A stretch of 64,000 bases of DNA, taken from assembly GCA_903919125.1 (NCBI GenBank), contig CAIXGS010000005.1:1-64000 (forward strand), given 5' to 3'. This DNA comes from an uncultured Spartobacteria bacterium. Its GTDB lineage: Bacteria > Verrucomicrobiota > Verrucomicrobiia > Chthoniobacterales > Chthoniobacteraceae. The notes beneath the pieces were generated by a model, which was given only the letters and a program-made list of their open reading frames with translations, was not told the origin of the DNA and made no database searches. This document shows, piece by piece, positions 42,337 through 51,752 of the stretch (position 1 is the stretch's first letter; every line of letters starts with the position of its first letter). The position numbers were made by a program, and so were the translations under genes.

Positions 42337-43878
42337 CTAGCGCGGGAACGCCTCCGGTTCCCAAAGCGTTCCTTCTTTGTCTACAACAGGCGTGATGCCG
42401 TTGGCAGGGAAAGTCGTTTTCACGGCTGCATGCAATTGTTCTGTGAGCGCCGCCACCGTCGCAGCCTGCTCGGGCTTTTCCGCAAGGTTCTGCAGTTCCT
42501 TCGGATCCGCGTCGTGATCGTATAACTGGCGCCCCTGCCTGCCTTCGTCCCATTCCGTGTAACGCCAACGCTCGGTGCGCAGCGAGTATCCGAAATTCTT
42601 GCGTCCCTCATCTCCAACCGCAGGACTCGCACCATTCCTGCGGAAGCCGCCCCCACGCACCACTTGGCTTAGCGCCCAACCGCGGCCTGTAGCGGATGGG
42701 TCTTTCAAAATCGGTGCGAGGTCCTGGCCTTGAAGATCCTTTGGCGCATCAATGCCGGCCATTTTTGCGAGGGTCGGATACAGGTCTACGAGGCTCACTG
42801 GAGTTTTTGCCACGGCCTTTTTCGCCTTCGATCCCGGCTCAACGATGAGCAAAGGAACGCGCGCGCTTTCCTCGAAAAGACTCTGCTTCTGCCACAGCCC
42901 ATGCTCGCCCGTGTGATAGCCGTGGTCGCTCGTAAATACGATGATTGTGTTCTCTGATAATCCCAGTCGATCCAAAGCGGAGACCACGCGACCCACCTGC
43001 GCATCCATGAAGCTAATGCTTGCCCAATAGGCTTGCAAGGCTTCTTGGCGGAGTTCATCGGTCAGTTTGTCCTGTTCCTTTTTGTAACTGGCCAACGCTG
43101 CTGGCGGGATTTGGGCTCGCTCCTCAGACGTTACTTTCACCACCGGCGTATCCTTCAGCGGATACAGATCAAAGTAGGGATTCTTTGGAGCAACGTACGG
43201 CGTGTGTGGGCGGTAAAAACCAACCGCGAGAAAGAAGGGGCGATCGTTTTGTTTTGCGCAGCGTTCTAAAATCCATTCGGCATCTGCCGCGATTTTTCCA
43301 TCGGTGTGGTGTTCATCGCTTTTGGGGGAGGCATACCAACTCAGCGTACCGCCGAAGTTTCCTGGATTGAGCGAAAAAATCTTGGGGTGCTCCTCGGTTC
43401 GATCGACTCCCGCAGGATTCACCTGCATTTCCCACGAAGCCGGATCATCCGCGCCATCCGTTCCAATGGAGTTTGGGACACCGTAATGATAGAGTTTACC
43501 GACTCGCGCGGCGAGGTAACCCTGCTGCCGAAATGCTTGTGGCAGGCTGATTCGTTCCGGACAGGTCTGGCGGAAAATCAGGGAGTTGGCCTGAATGCCA
43601 GTGGTGTTCGGGTAAAGGCCTGTGAGCAATGAATTACGGCTGGGACCGCACAATGGGAAGGTGCAGTAGGCACGATCAAAGCGAACTCCGCGCTCCGCCA
43701 ATTTGTCGATGTTTGGGGTCTTTATACGCGGGTCGCCGTAACAACCGAGCATGTTGTTTAAGTCATCTGCGATGATGAAGAGGACGTTCGTTTTTTTTGG
43801 CTCAGCCGCCTGCGCGGAATTTTGCAAACAGCCGACCAAAACAAGGGCACTCAGAAGGAGGGAGCCGAGGATTTTCAT
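42337..43878 (-). CDS. Secreted sulfatase, iduronate-2-sulfatase-like
   Basis: The 513-residue protein has a signal peptide with a lipobox-like LVLVGC (Cys17), metal ligands in IIADDLNNMLGCYG, and the formylglycine motif CGPSR with Cys77. RVGKLYHYG, GFYRPHTPYVAP and FTSDHGYHTGEHGLWQK are typical of the iduronate-2-sulfatase-like group. It would remove sulfate from a uronic acid or similar sugar of host or algal glycans. It is transcribed away from the Gfo/Idh/MocA gene's start but in the same direction, with 43 bp between them. Confidence 0.92.
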   Translation of the reverse strand: MKILGSLLLSALVLVGCLQNSAQAAEPKKTNVLFIIADDLNNMLGCYGDPRIKTPNIDKLAERGVRFDRAYCTFPLCGPSRNSLLTGLYPNTTGIQANSLIFRQTCPERISLPQAFRQQGYLAARVGKLYHYGVPNSIGTDGADDPASWEMQVNPAGVDRTEEHPKIFSLNPGNFGGTLSWYASPKSDEHHTDGKIAADAEWILERCAKQNDRPFFLAVGFYRPHTPYVAPKNPYFDLYPLKDTPVVKVTSEERAQIPPAALASYKKEQDKLTDELRQEALQAYWASISFMDAQVGRVVSALDRLGLSENTIIVFTSDHGYHTGEHGLWQKQSLFEESARVPLLIVEPGSKAKKAVAKTPVSLVDLYPTLAKMAGIDAPKDLQGQDLAPILKDPSATGRGWALSQVVRGGGFRRNGASPAVGDEGRKNFGYSLRTERWRYTEWDEGRQGRQLYDHDADPKELQNLAEKPEQAATVAALTEQLHAAVKTTFPANGITPVVDKEGTLWEPEAFPR

Positions 43879-43921
43879 AAGGGGGGAGATGGGAACTGGG
43901 GAGCGGGTGATGGCCGTTGCG

Positions 43922-45085
43922 CTAGTGTCCCGCGTCTACTTTCGTCCAAGCGGCGTTGTGTTTGCTGGAGGCCACCACGGCTTCGATGAAGGCCATGCCT
44001 CGCACGCCGTCTTCGATTTTTGGGTAGTCCAGAATCGAGGCGTCTGCTTCCACGCCAGAGAGGCGGGCTCGGATGTGGCTGGCAAAGTTGCGGTACACGT
44101 TGGCAAACGCCTCTAGGTAGCCTTCGGGATGAGATGCAGGCGTGCGGCTATTGGCGGCTGCTGCGGCGCATAGATAGCCGTTGGCGGTGCGGAAGATTTC
44201 CTGCGGCTTGTCGAGGTGCTTTACGAGCAGTGTATTGGGCTCGTTCTGATGCCATTCCAAACCGCCCTTCTCGCCGTAAACCCGGATGTTGAGATTGTTC
44301 TCCTCCCCGACGCTAATTTGGGAGCAATGCAGCACGCCCTTGGCCCCGCCTTCGAAGCGCAAAAGCACATTCGCGTCGTCGTCTAAAAGGCGGCCTTCGA
44401 CAAAAGCGGTGAGATCCGCGGCGAGCTCGCTGATCTTCAAGCCGGTGATATATTCAGCGAGGTTCTCAGCGTGCGTGCCGATATCTCCAACGCAACCTGC
44501 TGCTCCAGAACGTGCTGGGTCTGTGCGCCAGGCGGCCTGTTTCTGGCCGCTTTCCTCAAGACGCGTCGCCAACCAACCCTGCGGATATTCGACAACGACC
44601 TTACGGATTTTTCCGAGCGCCCCCGCGTGAACCATTTCACGCGCCTGTTTCACCAGTGGATAACCGGTGTAATTATGGGTCAGGCCGTAGAGCAAACCGG
44701 AGTGGTGAACGAGATTTGAAAGTTCCTTGGCCTCGGCAAGGTTGAATGTAGCGGGCTTATCGGAAAGAACGTGGAAGCCATTTTCCAAGGCCATTTTAGC
44801 CGGAGGAAAGTGCATGTGATTGGGCGTCACGATGGAAATAAAATCCATCCGCTGCTCGGCGGGCAGGGCTTTTTCCGCTTGGATCATCTCGGCGAACGAA
44901 CCGTAGCAGCGAGACGGATCGAGGTAAAAGTCACCTCCAGACGCCTTTGATTTCTCTGGGTCCGAGGAAAACGCGCCGCAGACCAGCTCGATCTGCCCGT
45001 CCATGTTTGCTGCTATGCGATGAACTGCGCCGATAAAAGCGCCGCGTCCGCCGCCGACCATTCCGTAACGAATTTTTCTGCTCAT
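43922..45085 (-). CDS. Gfo/Idh/MocA family oxidoreductase
   Basis: The 387-residue NAD(P)-dependent protein has the N-terminal loop YGMVGGGRGAFIGAVHR, FISIVTPNHMH and VLSDKPATFNLAEA with the family EKP-like motif (here DKP), and a C-terminal alpha/beta substrate domain with VGDIGTHAENL. The family oxidises or reduces sugars and cyclitols. It lies upstream of the iduronate-sulfatase-like gene in the same direction, so the two may serve in degradation of one glycan. Confidence 0.85.
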   Translation of the reverse strand: MSRKIRYGMVGGGRGAFIGAVHRIAANMDGQIELVCGAFSSDPEKSKASGGDFYLDPSRCYGSFAEMIQAEKALPAEQRMDFISIVTPNHMHFPPAKMALENGFHVLSDKPATFNLAEAKELSNLVHHSGLLYGLTHNYTGYPLVKQAREMVHAGALGKIRKVVVEYPQGWLATRLEESGQKQAAWRTDPARSGAAGCVGDIGTHAENLAEYITGLKISELAADLTAFVEGRLLDDDANVLLRFEGGAKGVLHCSQISVGEENNLNIRVYGEKGGLEWHQNEPNTLLVKHLDKPQEIFRTANGYLCAAAAANSRTPASHPEGYLEAFANVYRNFASHIRARLSGVEADASILDYPKIEDGVRGMAFIEAVVASSKHNAAWTKVDAGH

Positions 45086-45177
45086 AGGGATGAGCTAAAG
45101 TGAGGCAGAAGTTGCGTAAGAAGAAAGACAGAAAACGCGAGGAAATGCAGCGTGCGTTTTGGGGGTAGGGAAGGGCT

Positions 45178-45795
45178 TTAGAGTTTGGGAACAAACGCCT
45201 CCACGGTCGCGCTGAGGGATCTCGCAAATTTCAACGCTTGGGGAAACTCGGGTCTACCCAAGTGCACGCTGCCTTGGTGGAGCAATCCTTGGCGGGTCCG
45301 GCGCTGGGCAGCTCCTGCGATTTTGTGCGAACCGAGTATTAGGTCGCCCTTCACAGGATTTTCAAAGCACGCCGCCGAAGATTTTGGTGCGTCCTGAGCG
45401 GCGCACTTCAGCTCTGGAAATGCCTCGCTGAGCGCGAACGCAAGCCGCGAGTGAATAAGAGAGTAGGAGTCCGCAGGGCGCCTTGAGGCGAAGGGCTCAT
45501 TGCGTGGGACGATGAGCGAATAAGGCGCGTCCTGCCCGTGCAAGACCGTGCCTCCGCCCGTCCAGCGGCGCACTACCTCGAGGTCGGGATTGGCGGCCAC
45601 TGCGGCCTCCATGTCTTGAAAGTAGCCGATGGTCACACAGGGCCCAGCCCAGCGATAGATCCGGAGTATCGGAAATACGGCGGTTTCTAAAAGCGCACGA
45701 TCCAACGCCATATGTTGGGCGGGCGAGCGAAGTTCGACGTCGGACCAGAACTGGAGACGGCTCAGAACGTGCTCGGGATTTTGGGATGAGCTCAC
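45178..45795 (-). CDS. Lipoate-protein ligase A family protein
   Basis: The 205-residue protein has the biotin/lipoate ligase fold: YRWAGPCVTIGYFQD, the lipoyl-binding RRWTGGGTVLHGQDAPYSL, and GSHKIAGAAQRRTRQG with the catalytic-type lysine. It probably transfers lipoate or octanoate to lipoyl domains; which of these cannot be told. The GTG at 45795 overlaps the stop of the upstream gene (GTGA), so a start there is more likely than the longer frame to 45921. It is the last gene of the run from proS. Confidence 0.82.
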   Translation of the reverse strand: MSSSQNPEHVLSRLQFWSDVELRSPAQHMALDRALLETAVFPILRIYRWAGPCVTIGYFQDMEAAVAANPDLEVVRRWTGGGTVLHGQDAPYSLIVPRNEPFASRRPADSYSLIHSRLAFALSEAFPELKCAAQDAPKSSAACFENPVKGDLILGSHKIAGAAQRRTRQGLLHQGSVHLGRPEFPQALKFARSLSATVEAFVPKL

Positions 45796-46910
45796 GCCAT
45801 GGGGGCGGCAGACTTCATTTTCGCCATCCATTCGCGATGGATGAGCGGGGAAATTTCCGACGGCTTGATCTCGCTGCGGCCTCCCCAAAAAACGTTGGTG
45901 TACGATACAGGAATCCCGCACGCAGCGAGGTGAGCATCAATGGCGGCTTTGTGTTCGAGAACGCGGCCCTTTTCGGTGCCGTGCGCGACGGACATGATAT
46001 TGACGTTGTTGAAGTCCGTGCCGCCTTCGCGCCAATAGCAATGAGTGAGCACCTCATGACGACCGACTTCACCGCCTGCCTCAACTTCGCGCCCCTGAGG
46101 GACGGCCCAGTGGAATAGCGCGTTGAAACGGGTGACGCGCACGCCGGATTGAGAAGGCTTTACGTGTTCTAAAAACGTCGAGAAGCGGCCGATGACCTTT
46201 CGCGACTGAAGGCTTTCCGCGATTTGGAAGAATTCTTCCAAGTCCACTCCAGCGGCCTCGGCGCGGGCTTTCCAAGGATTCTGAACTAATTCGTGAGGCT
46301 CAAACTCACGTTTAAGTTCCAGCAAAACACGCCACTCCAAGTCCGTGAGTTTGACGTTTTGAACCGGCATCATTTGAGCTGGGTGCTCGATACGATCGCC
46401 AGGCTCCACCGTCTTGCGCCGGACGTGCCCCACGCCCAAGGCGAAAATTCCCTTCGCAGGCATGAGCTTATATTTCTCGCATCCAGTATGATGCATCAAC
46501 ACTTCGCAGTGAGCATCCATGGAAGTTCCAACGGGTACCTTCAGCGTGGTCCAGAGACGGTACTCCGAACCAGGCGTCTGCTGGTCAGTGGAACGCACCA
46601 CCACATGCCCACTGAAGGGGTCGTGCTGGAACATGAAGTCGAAGGCACTATTGAGCTTCTCCTCGGCCACACGCCAGGCCACCAAGGCGCCGTCCGCGAG
46701 GTTCGGAGCGATAAGCGTCTGGCGGACGCGGCGGATAGTTCCTGCTTCCAGCATCGCTCGGATCCGCGAGAGGACGGTGTCGAGCGCCACTCCGGAAAGG
46801 CGGGCAATTTCTTCAAACGGTTCGCGGACGAATCCTTGGATTTTGTCCTCGGAGATTGCAAGGATTTGAGCGTTTACGGGGTCTGTGTGTTCGATGGAGA
46901 TGGCGCTCAT
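45792..46910 (-). CDS. Two-domain siroheme decarboxylase-like (AhbA/AhbB) protein of Lrp/AsnC fold
   Basis: The 372-residue protein has two consecutive units, each a winged helix (EEIARLSGVALDTVLSRIRA; LTDLEWRVLLELKREFEPHE) followed by an AsnC-like beta domain. The second unit ends in FNALFHWAVP, EVLTHCYWREG and NNVNIMSVAHG, which corresponds to the AhbB family core. AhbA and AhbB, usually two proteins, decarboxylate siroheme to didecarboxysiroheme for alternative heme or heme d1 synthesis. Here they look fused. The ATG at 46910 is preferred to 46958. A siroheme enzyme (CysI) is encoded upstream in the same run. A transcription regulator of the Lrp type is the alternative. Confidence 0.7.
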   Translation of the reverse strand: MSAISIEHTDPVNAQILAISEDKIQGFVREPFEEIARLSGVALDTVLSRIRAMLEAGTIRRVRQTLIAPNLADGALVAWRVAEEKLNSAFDFMFQHDPFSGHVVVRSTDQQTPGSEYRLWTTLKVPVGTSMDAHCEVLMHHTGCEKYKLMPAKGIFALGVGHVRRKTVEPGDRIEHPAQMMPVQNVKLTDLEWRVLLELKREFEPHELVQNPWKARAEAAGVDLEEFFQIAESLQSRKVIGRFSTFLEHVKPSQSGVRVTRFNALFHWAVPQGREVEAGGEVGRHEVLTHCYWREGGTDFNNVNIMSVAHGTEKGRVLEHKAAIDAHLAACGIPVSYTNVFWGGRSEIKPSEISPLIHREWMAKMKSAAPMA

Positions 46911-46966
46911 GAGAGGGATGGGGATTACAAATAACGAGTCGTTCGCAGAAAAAACCAAAGACGCAA

Positions 46967-48505
46967 TTAGTACGATTTGGCGAAAAGAACGCGCCGTGGA
47001 CTTGGTTCGCTAGTGATCACGCAGAGTCCAGGTTCTTCGGCTCCAGGGATTTGGCCGGGAGTTGGAATACAGCGAATCGTGACTTTGAGGTCTTCCTTGA
47101 TCTGCTCCTCGACTGCGGCGGAACCGTTCCAGTGCGCGAGAGCGAAGCCTCCGTGCACCTCAGGCTTGTCGGCATTTTTGGGAGTGAAGAAGGCGTAAAA
47201 CTCCTCTTTGGACTCGATCCGCACGGTGTGGGCATCGCGGTATTCCGTGGCGCGGGTGAGTAACGTATTTTGAATATCGTCCAAGGTGTCGGAAACCTGA
47301 GAGACGAAATCACTCATGCTTGGGAACGTCTTCTCTTTGTGTGCGCGATCTCGGCGCGCCACGGCAACAGATCCTTTTTCCAAATCTCGCGGTCCGATTT
47401 CGACCCTCAAGGGAGCGCCCTTCTTAATCCATTCCCAGCTTTTGGTGCCGCCGCTGATATCACGGGCATCGACTTCTACGCGCAAAGGTGAGCCGTGATA
47501 AGTTACTGCTCTTAATGAGTTTGCAAGATTGTGGGCCGCCTCTAGTACGGCTGCGCGGGTTTCTTCCTTTGGAACGACGGGAAGAATGACGACGTGAGAG
47601 GTGGCCACACGAGGTGGTAGAATGACGCCGTCGTCGTCGCCGTGCGCCATGATGAGCGTTCCAATGAGGCGCGTGCTTACGCCCCAACTCGTCGTCCACG
47701 CGAACTCCTGAGTGTTGGTGCGTGAGAGAAATTTGATTTCGCTCGCCTTGGCAAAATTCTGGCCGAGGAAATGTGAGGTACCCGCCTGAACCGCTTTTCG
47801 ATCCTGCACCATGGCCTCGATGCACAACGTTTGGACCGCGCCAGGAAAGCGTTCTCCAGCGCTCTTTTCTCCGGTGTAAACGGGCAGTGCCAGATGCTCC
47901 TTTGCGAACGTGGCGTAAACACCGAGCATCTTGTTTGTCTCCTCGATCGCCTCGGCTTCCGTCTCGTGCGCCGTGTGTCCTTCCTGCCACAAAAACTCTG
48001 CCGTGCGCAAAAAGACGCGGGGCCGCATCTCCCAGCGAACCACGTTCGCCCATTGGTTAATAAGAATGGGCAGGTCGCGATAACTCTGCACCCACTTGGC
48101 GTAGGTCGCCCCGATGATGGTCTCGCTGGTGGGACGAATGACCAAGGGTTCCGCGAGTTGGGAACTCGGGGCCGGGCGTAGATTGCCGTCGGGGCCGACT
48201 TCGAGGCGGTGGTGAGTGACCACGGCGCATTCCTTCGCAAAGCCATCGACGTGCTCGGCCTCTTTCGCCAGATAGGAGAGAGGAATGAACAGCGGAAAAT
48301 AGGCGTTTTTATGGCCAGTAGCTTTGAACATTCCGTCCAGAGTGTGCTGGATATTTTCCCAAAGCCCGTAGCCCCACGGTTTAATTACCATGCAGCCACG
48401 CACATCAGAGGGTTCAGCAAGTTCAGCAGCACGAACGACTTGTTGGTACCACTCGGAAAAGTCGGCGGCGCGGGTGGGGGAGATGGCGGTAGTGGGTTGG
48501 CTCAT
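46967..48505 (-). CDS. proS: Prolyl-tRNA synthetase, archaeal/eukaryal-type short form
   Basis: The 512-residue class II synthetase charges tRNA-Pro. It has GYGLWENIQHTLD, RPTSETIIGATYAKW, motif 2 NVVRWEMRPRVFLRTAEFLW, GHTAHETEAEA and motif 3 GDDDGVILPPRVA. It ends in the FAKSY C-terminus of type 3 ProRS and lacks the bacterial editing insertion. This type is found in a minority of bacteria. It follows cysI in the same direction and precedes the AhbAB-like gene by 57 bp. Confidence 0.95.
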   Translation of the reverse strand: MSQPTTAISPTRAADFSEWYQQVVRAAELAEPSDVRGCMVIKPWGYGLWENIQHTLDGMFKATGHKNAYFPLFIPLSYLAKEAEHVDGFAKECAVVTHHRLEVGPDGNLRPAPSSQLAEPLVIRPTSETIIGATYAKWVQSYRDLPILINQWANVVRWEMRPRVFLRTAEFLWQEGHTAHETEAEAIEETNKMLGVYATFAKEHLALPVYTGEKSAGERFPGAVQTLCIEAMVQDRKAVQAGTSHFLGQNFAKASEIKFLSRTNTQEFAWTTSWGVSTRLIGTLIMAHGDDDGVILPPRVATSHVVILPVVPKEETRAAVLEAAHNLANSLRAVTYHGSPLRVEVDARDISGGTKSWEWIKKGAPLRVEIGPRDLEKGSVAVARRDRAHKEKTFPSMSDFVSQVSDTLDDIQNTLLTRATEYRDAHTVRIESKEEFYAFFTPKNADKPEVHGGFALAHWNGSAAVEEQIKEDLKVTIRCIPTPGQIPGAEEPGLCVITSEPSPRRVLFAKSY

Positions 48506-48611
48506 GCGGGGTGGCGCGGAATGTATTGTAAAACTCTAATCTCTCTCCTTGTTTTTCGCAGGAAGAGAGAAGGCTAAGGACCGTGTTGTGCCGGGGGAAT
48601 TCGGTTGCGCA

Positions 48612-50327
48612 CTATGCGGTAGCCAAGGTTCCGACGCTATGAAATGTGGCATCGGCGGGGAGGACGGCCCGGTCGCAGAAGTCGCCGAAGCCTTCTTCGG
48701 GGAGACGTTCCTGACCGTAGCGTTTGATGATCGGGGCCAGCATTTCCACCGCAGCGTCGAGGGTGACGCTTGGCGCCGCGAGGCGGTTGAGGCGTTCGCC
48801 GTTGTATTTGGCTCCGAGGTAAAGCGCGTACTTGTTCGGGGCGCGTCCCACCAGACCGATCTCCGCAAGGTAAGGCCGCGCGCAACCGTTTGGACAGCCG
48901 GTGACACGCAGGCTGACGGCCTGGCTTTCAACCCGCGCTTGGACGAAGTGCGGTTCGAGTTGCGCGAGGAGCTGGGGCAGAATGCGTTCGCTTTCCGCCA
49001 ATGCGAGACCGCACGTGGGCAGCGCTACGCAGGACATTGAGTTGAGGCGCAAACGGGACCGTTCGTTTTCGTGGTGCAATCCGTGTTTGGCGAGGATGGC
49101 TTCAATTTTTGGGCGCTGCTCACGCGACACTCCGGAAATCGTGACGTTTTGTGACGGCGTGAGACGGAAGTCGCCCGTGTGAATTTCGGCGATTTCGCGA
49201 AGGGCGGTTTTCATCGGCCAGCCGGCTTCGTCGCGAATGCGGCCGCTCAAAATATGGAGACCGTAGAAAGCGGTGCCGTCGGCGCATTCGTGCCAGCCGT
49301 GTGGGTCTTCAATCGTCGTGAAATGGACGGCGCGCGCTGGAGCAAAGGTGACGCCGGAACGCTGTTCGACCTGCTCCTTAAACCAAGCAATGCCGCGGTC
49401 TTCGATGGTGTATTTGAGACGGGCGTGTTTGCGGTTGGTGCGGTCGCCGTGATCGCGTTGCGTGGAAAGAACGGCCTCTCCGACGACGTTGACGTGCTCG
49501 GGCGTGATAAAACCGAGGACGTCGGCGAGGCGGGGATAGGTCTCCGCATTGCCGTGACTCATGCCGAGGCCGCCGCCGACGGTGACGTTGTAGCCGACCA
49601 GTTTGTCGCCTTCTAAAATTGCGATGTAGCCGAGGTCTTGAGAGTACACGTCCACGTCGTTGGAAGGGGGGAGGACGAATCCAGTCTTGAACTTGCGCGG
49701 CAAATAAGTCGGACCGTACATCTCCTCGCGCTCGGGTTCGCCGCCCGCGACTAGTTCTTCATCCAGCCAGATTTCGTGGTAAGCGCGAGTTTTAGGCAAC
49801 GCGAATTCGCTCCAGGCGCGAGCGTGGTTGTAGACCTCCTGCAACGCGGCCGAACGCTCCGGGTTGGGTGGCGCCATGACGTTGCGGTTCACGTCGCCGC
49901 ACGCGGCAATGGAGTCTAGCAGCGCCTTGTGCATCTCTTGGATGAGCGGCTTGACGTCGCCCTTGAGGATGCCGTGAAACTGGAAGGTCTGGCGAGTGGT
50001 CAAGCGCAACGAAGGGCTCGCAAGGTCGCCAGCCAATTTGTCGAGAACGAGCCATTGCGCGGGCGTTGCAACTCCGCCGGGCAGGCGGACGCGTAGCATG
50101 AAGGAGAACGCTTTTTCCTTACCTTCTTTTTTTAGCGCGTTGCGCAAATCCCTGTCGTCCTGAAGATAAAGCCCGTGAAACTTAGTAAGCTGGCCGTTGT
50201 CCTCGGAGATCGCCCCTGTGGAGGTATCGTGTAGATCGGCTACTAGAGTGCCGCGCAGCAGGTTGGATGCGGCTTTGATTGTTTCGTTTGCGGCGAGTGG
50301 TTTTGAAGCGGACGGTTCCGAGGTCAT
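48612..50327 (-). CDS. cysI: Sulfite reductase hemoprotein (siroheme and 4Fe-4S)
   Basis: The 571-residue protein has the two ferredoxin-like half repeats (LRLTTRQTFQFHGI and FRLTPSQNVTISGV) and the siroheme/4Fe-4S cysteines in SMSCVALPTCGLA and RVTGCPNGCARPY. Length and layout fit the assimilatory NADPH sulfite reductase subunit CysI, which makes sulfide for cysteine synthesis. A ferredoxin-dependent sulfite or nitrite reductase is possible because the flavoprotein CysJ is not in the window. The siroheme-decarboxylase-like gene two genes downstream is a notable neighbour. Confidence 0.92.
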   Translation of the reverse strand: MTSEPSASKPLAANETIKAASNLLRGTLVADLHDTSTGAISEDNGQLTKFHGLYLQDDRDLRNALKKEGKEKAFSFMLRVRLPGGVATPAQWLVLDKLAGDLASPSLRLTTRQTFQFHGILKGDVKPLIQEMHKALLDSIAACGDVNRNVMAPPNPERSAALQEVYNHARAWSEFALPKTRAYHEIWLDEELVAGGEPEREEMYGPTYLPRKFKTGFVLPPSNDVDVYSQDLGYIAILEGDKLVGYNVTVGGGLGMSHGNAETYPRLADVLGFITPEHVNVVGEAVLSTQRDHGDRTNRKHARLKYTIEDRGIAWFKEQVEQRSGVTFAPARAVHFTTIEDPHGWHECADGTAFYGLHILSGRIRDEAGWPMKTALREIAEIHTGDFRLTPSQNVTISGVSREQRPKIEAILAKHGLHHENERSRLRLNSMSCVALPTCGLALAESERILPQLLAQLEPHFVQARVESQAVSLRVTGCPNGCARPYLAEIGLVGRAPNKYALYLGAKYNGERLNRLAAPSVTLDAAVEMLAPIIKRYGQERLPEEGFGDFCDRAVLPADATFHSVGTLATA

Positions 50328-50376
50328 AGCGGAGTGTTAAATTAATTGAAAATAGGGTTAAGAATCGGGAGAAGGT

Positions 50377-51627
50377 TCAGCCTTGGAAGGAACGCAGCAC
50401 TAGGGAAGCGTTATGGCCGCCGAAACCGAAACTGTTGTTTAGGGCTATAGAAATTTTACGCTCGCGTGCGGTGTGCGGGGTAAAGTCGAGGTCGCATTCG
50501 TCTTCCGGATCATCGAGGTTGATGGTCGGGGGAATGAGGCCGTTATTGATAGCAAGCGTGCAGGCGATGCTTTCCACTGCGCCAGCGGCTCCCAACAAAT
50601 GTCCGGTCATGGACTTGGTCGAAGAGATGGAGAGACTTTTTGCGTGAGCCCCAAAGACGGCCTTGAGTGCGCGCACTTCGCACAAGTCGCCCACTGGGGT
50701 GGAAGTGCCGTGGGCGTTGACGTAATCGACTTGCTCGGGCGTAATCCCCGCCTTAGCCAAGGCCATGCGCATACAGCGTTGAGCACCCTCTCCGTTTTCC
50801 GGAGGTGAGGTCATGTGGTAGGCGTCCGCAGTGAGGCCGTAGCCGATGATTTCGCCATGAATTCTCGCGCCGCGTTGAAGCGCGTGTTCGAGGCTTTCTA
50901 GGACGACGACTCCGGCACCCTCGCCCATGACGAAGCCGTCGCGGCCTTTGTCGAAGGGGCGTGAGGCGCGTGTGGGATCATCGTTACGGGTTGAAAGGGC
51001 CCTCATTGCGGAGAAACCGCCCACGCCGAGAGGGATCACCGCGGCCTCTGAACCGCCCGCTAAAAAGGCGTCTGCATCGCCATCCCGAATCATTCTCCAA
51101 GCCTCGCCAAGCGCATGGGCCGAGGTGGCGCAGGCGGAGACGGGAGCGAAATTGGGGCCCTGCAAACCGAACTCCATAGAAACCAGACCACTGGCCATGT
51201 TGGAGATCATCATCGGGATCATGAAGGGCGAGATGCGTCCCGGCCCTTTGGTAATGAGGTTGGCGTGCTGGTCGGCGAGTGATTTTAAACCGCCGATGCC
51301 CGAGCCGATGATGACGCCAAAGCGCTCTGGATTTCCGGGGGCACCTTGGAGCCCAGCGTCTTCCATTGCGAGCTTTGCAGCGGCCATACCAAGTTGTGCG
51401 AAACGGTCGGCCCGTTTAGAATCCTTTGGGGTTTTAAACCAATTTGCCGGCTCGAAGTTTTTCACTTCGCCACCAATTTGGCAGTCGTAGCCGGTCGTAT
51501 CAAAAAGCGTAATCCGTGCGATGCCGCTTCGGCCATGGGTAAGGTTATCCCAGAAGGCGTGCAGATCCGACCCAACCGGGCTTGCCACGCCCATTCCTGT
51601 AATGACGACTCTTCGTGATATACTCAT
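50377..51627 (-). CDS. fabF: 3-oxoacyl-ACP synthase II
   Basis: The 416-residue condensing enzyme elongates fatty acyl-ACP. The catalytic triad is visible: cysteine in SACATSAHALG, histidine in VNAHGTSTPVGD and histidine in KSMTGHLLGAAG, with the C-terminal NNSFGFGGHNASLV. It has the full length of FabF. It lies 49 bp upstream of cysI in the same direction. The acyl carrier protein gene, often next to fabF, is not here. Confidence 0.95.
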   Translation of the reverse strand: MSISRRVVITGMGVASPVGSDLHAFWDNLTHGRSGIARITLFDTTGYDCQIGGEVKNFEPANWFKTPKDSKRADRFAQLGMAAAKLAMEDAGLQGAPGNPERFGVIIGSGIGGLKSLADQHANLITKGPGRISPFMIPMMISNMASGLVSMEFGLQGPNFAPVSACATSAHALGEAWRMIRDGDADAFLAGGSEAAVIPLGVGGFSAMRALSTRNDDPTRASRPFDKGRDGFVMGEGAGVVVLESLEHALQRGARIHGEIIGYGLTADAYHMTSPPENGEGAQRCMRMALAKAGITPEQVDYVNAHGTSTPVGDLCEVRALKAVFGAHAKSLSISSTKSMTGHLLGAAGAVESIACTLAINNGLIPPTINLDDPEDECDLDFTPHTARERKISIALNNSFGFGGHNASLVLRSFQG

Positions 51628-51752
51628 AGGTGCTCGAACAGTACAAACTCCGTGGGCGACGCAAACGATGCAAACTCAAAGTGCGTCTGGATCCTGCAAA
51701 ACTTCAGACTCGGTTCACAGGGAGTAGAGAGGAACGCGGCTCCAAACTGAAA

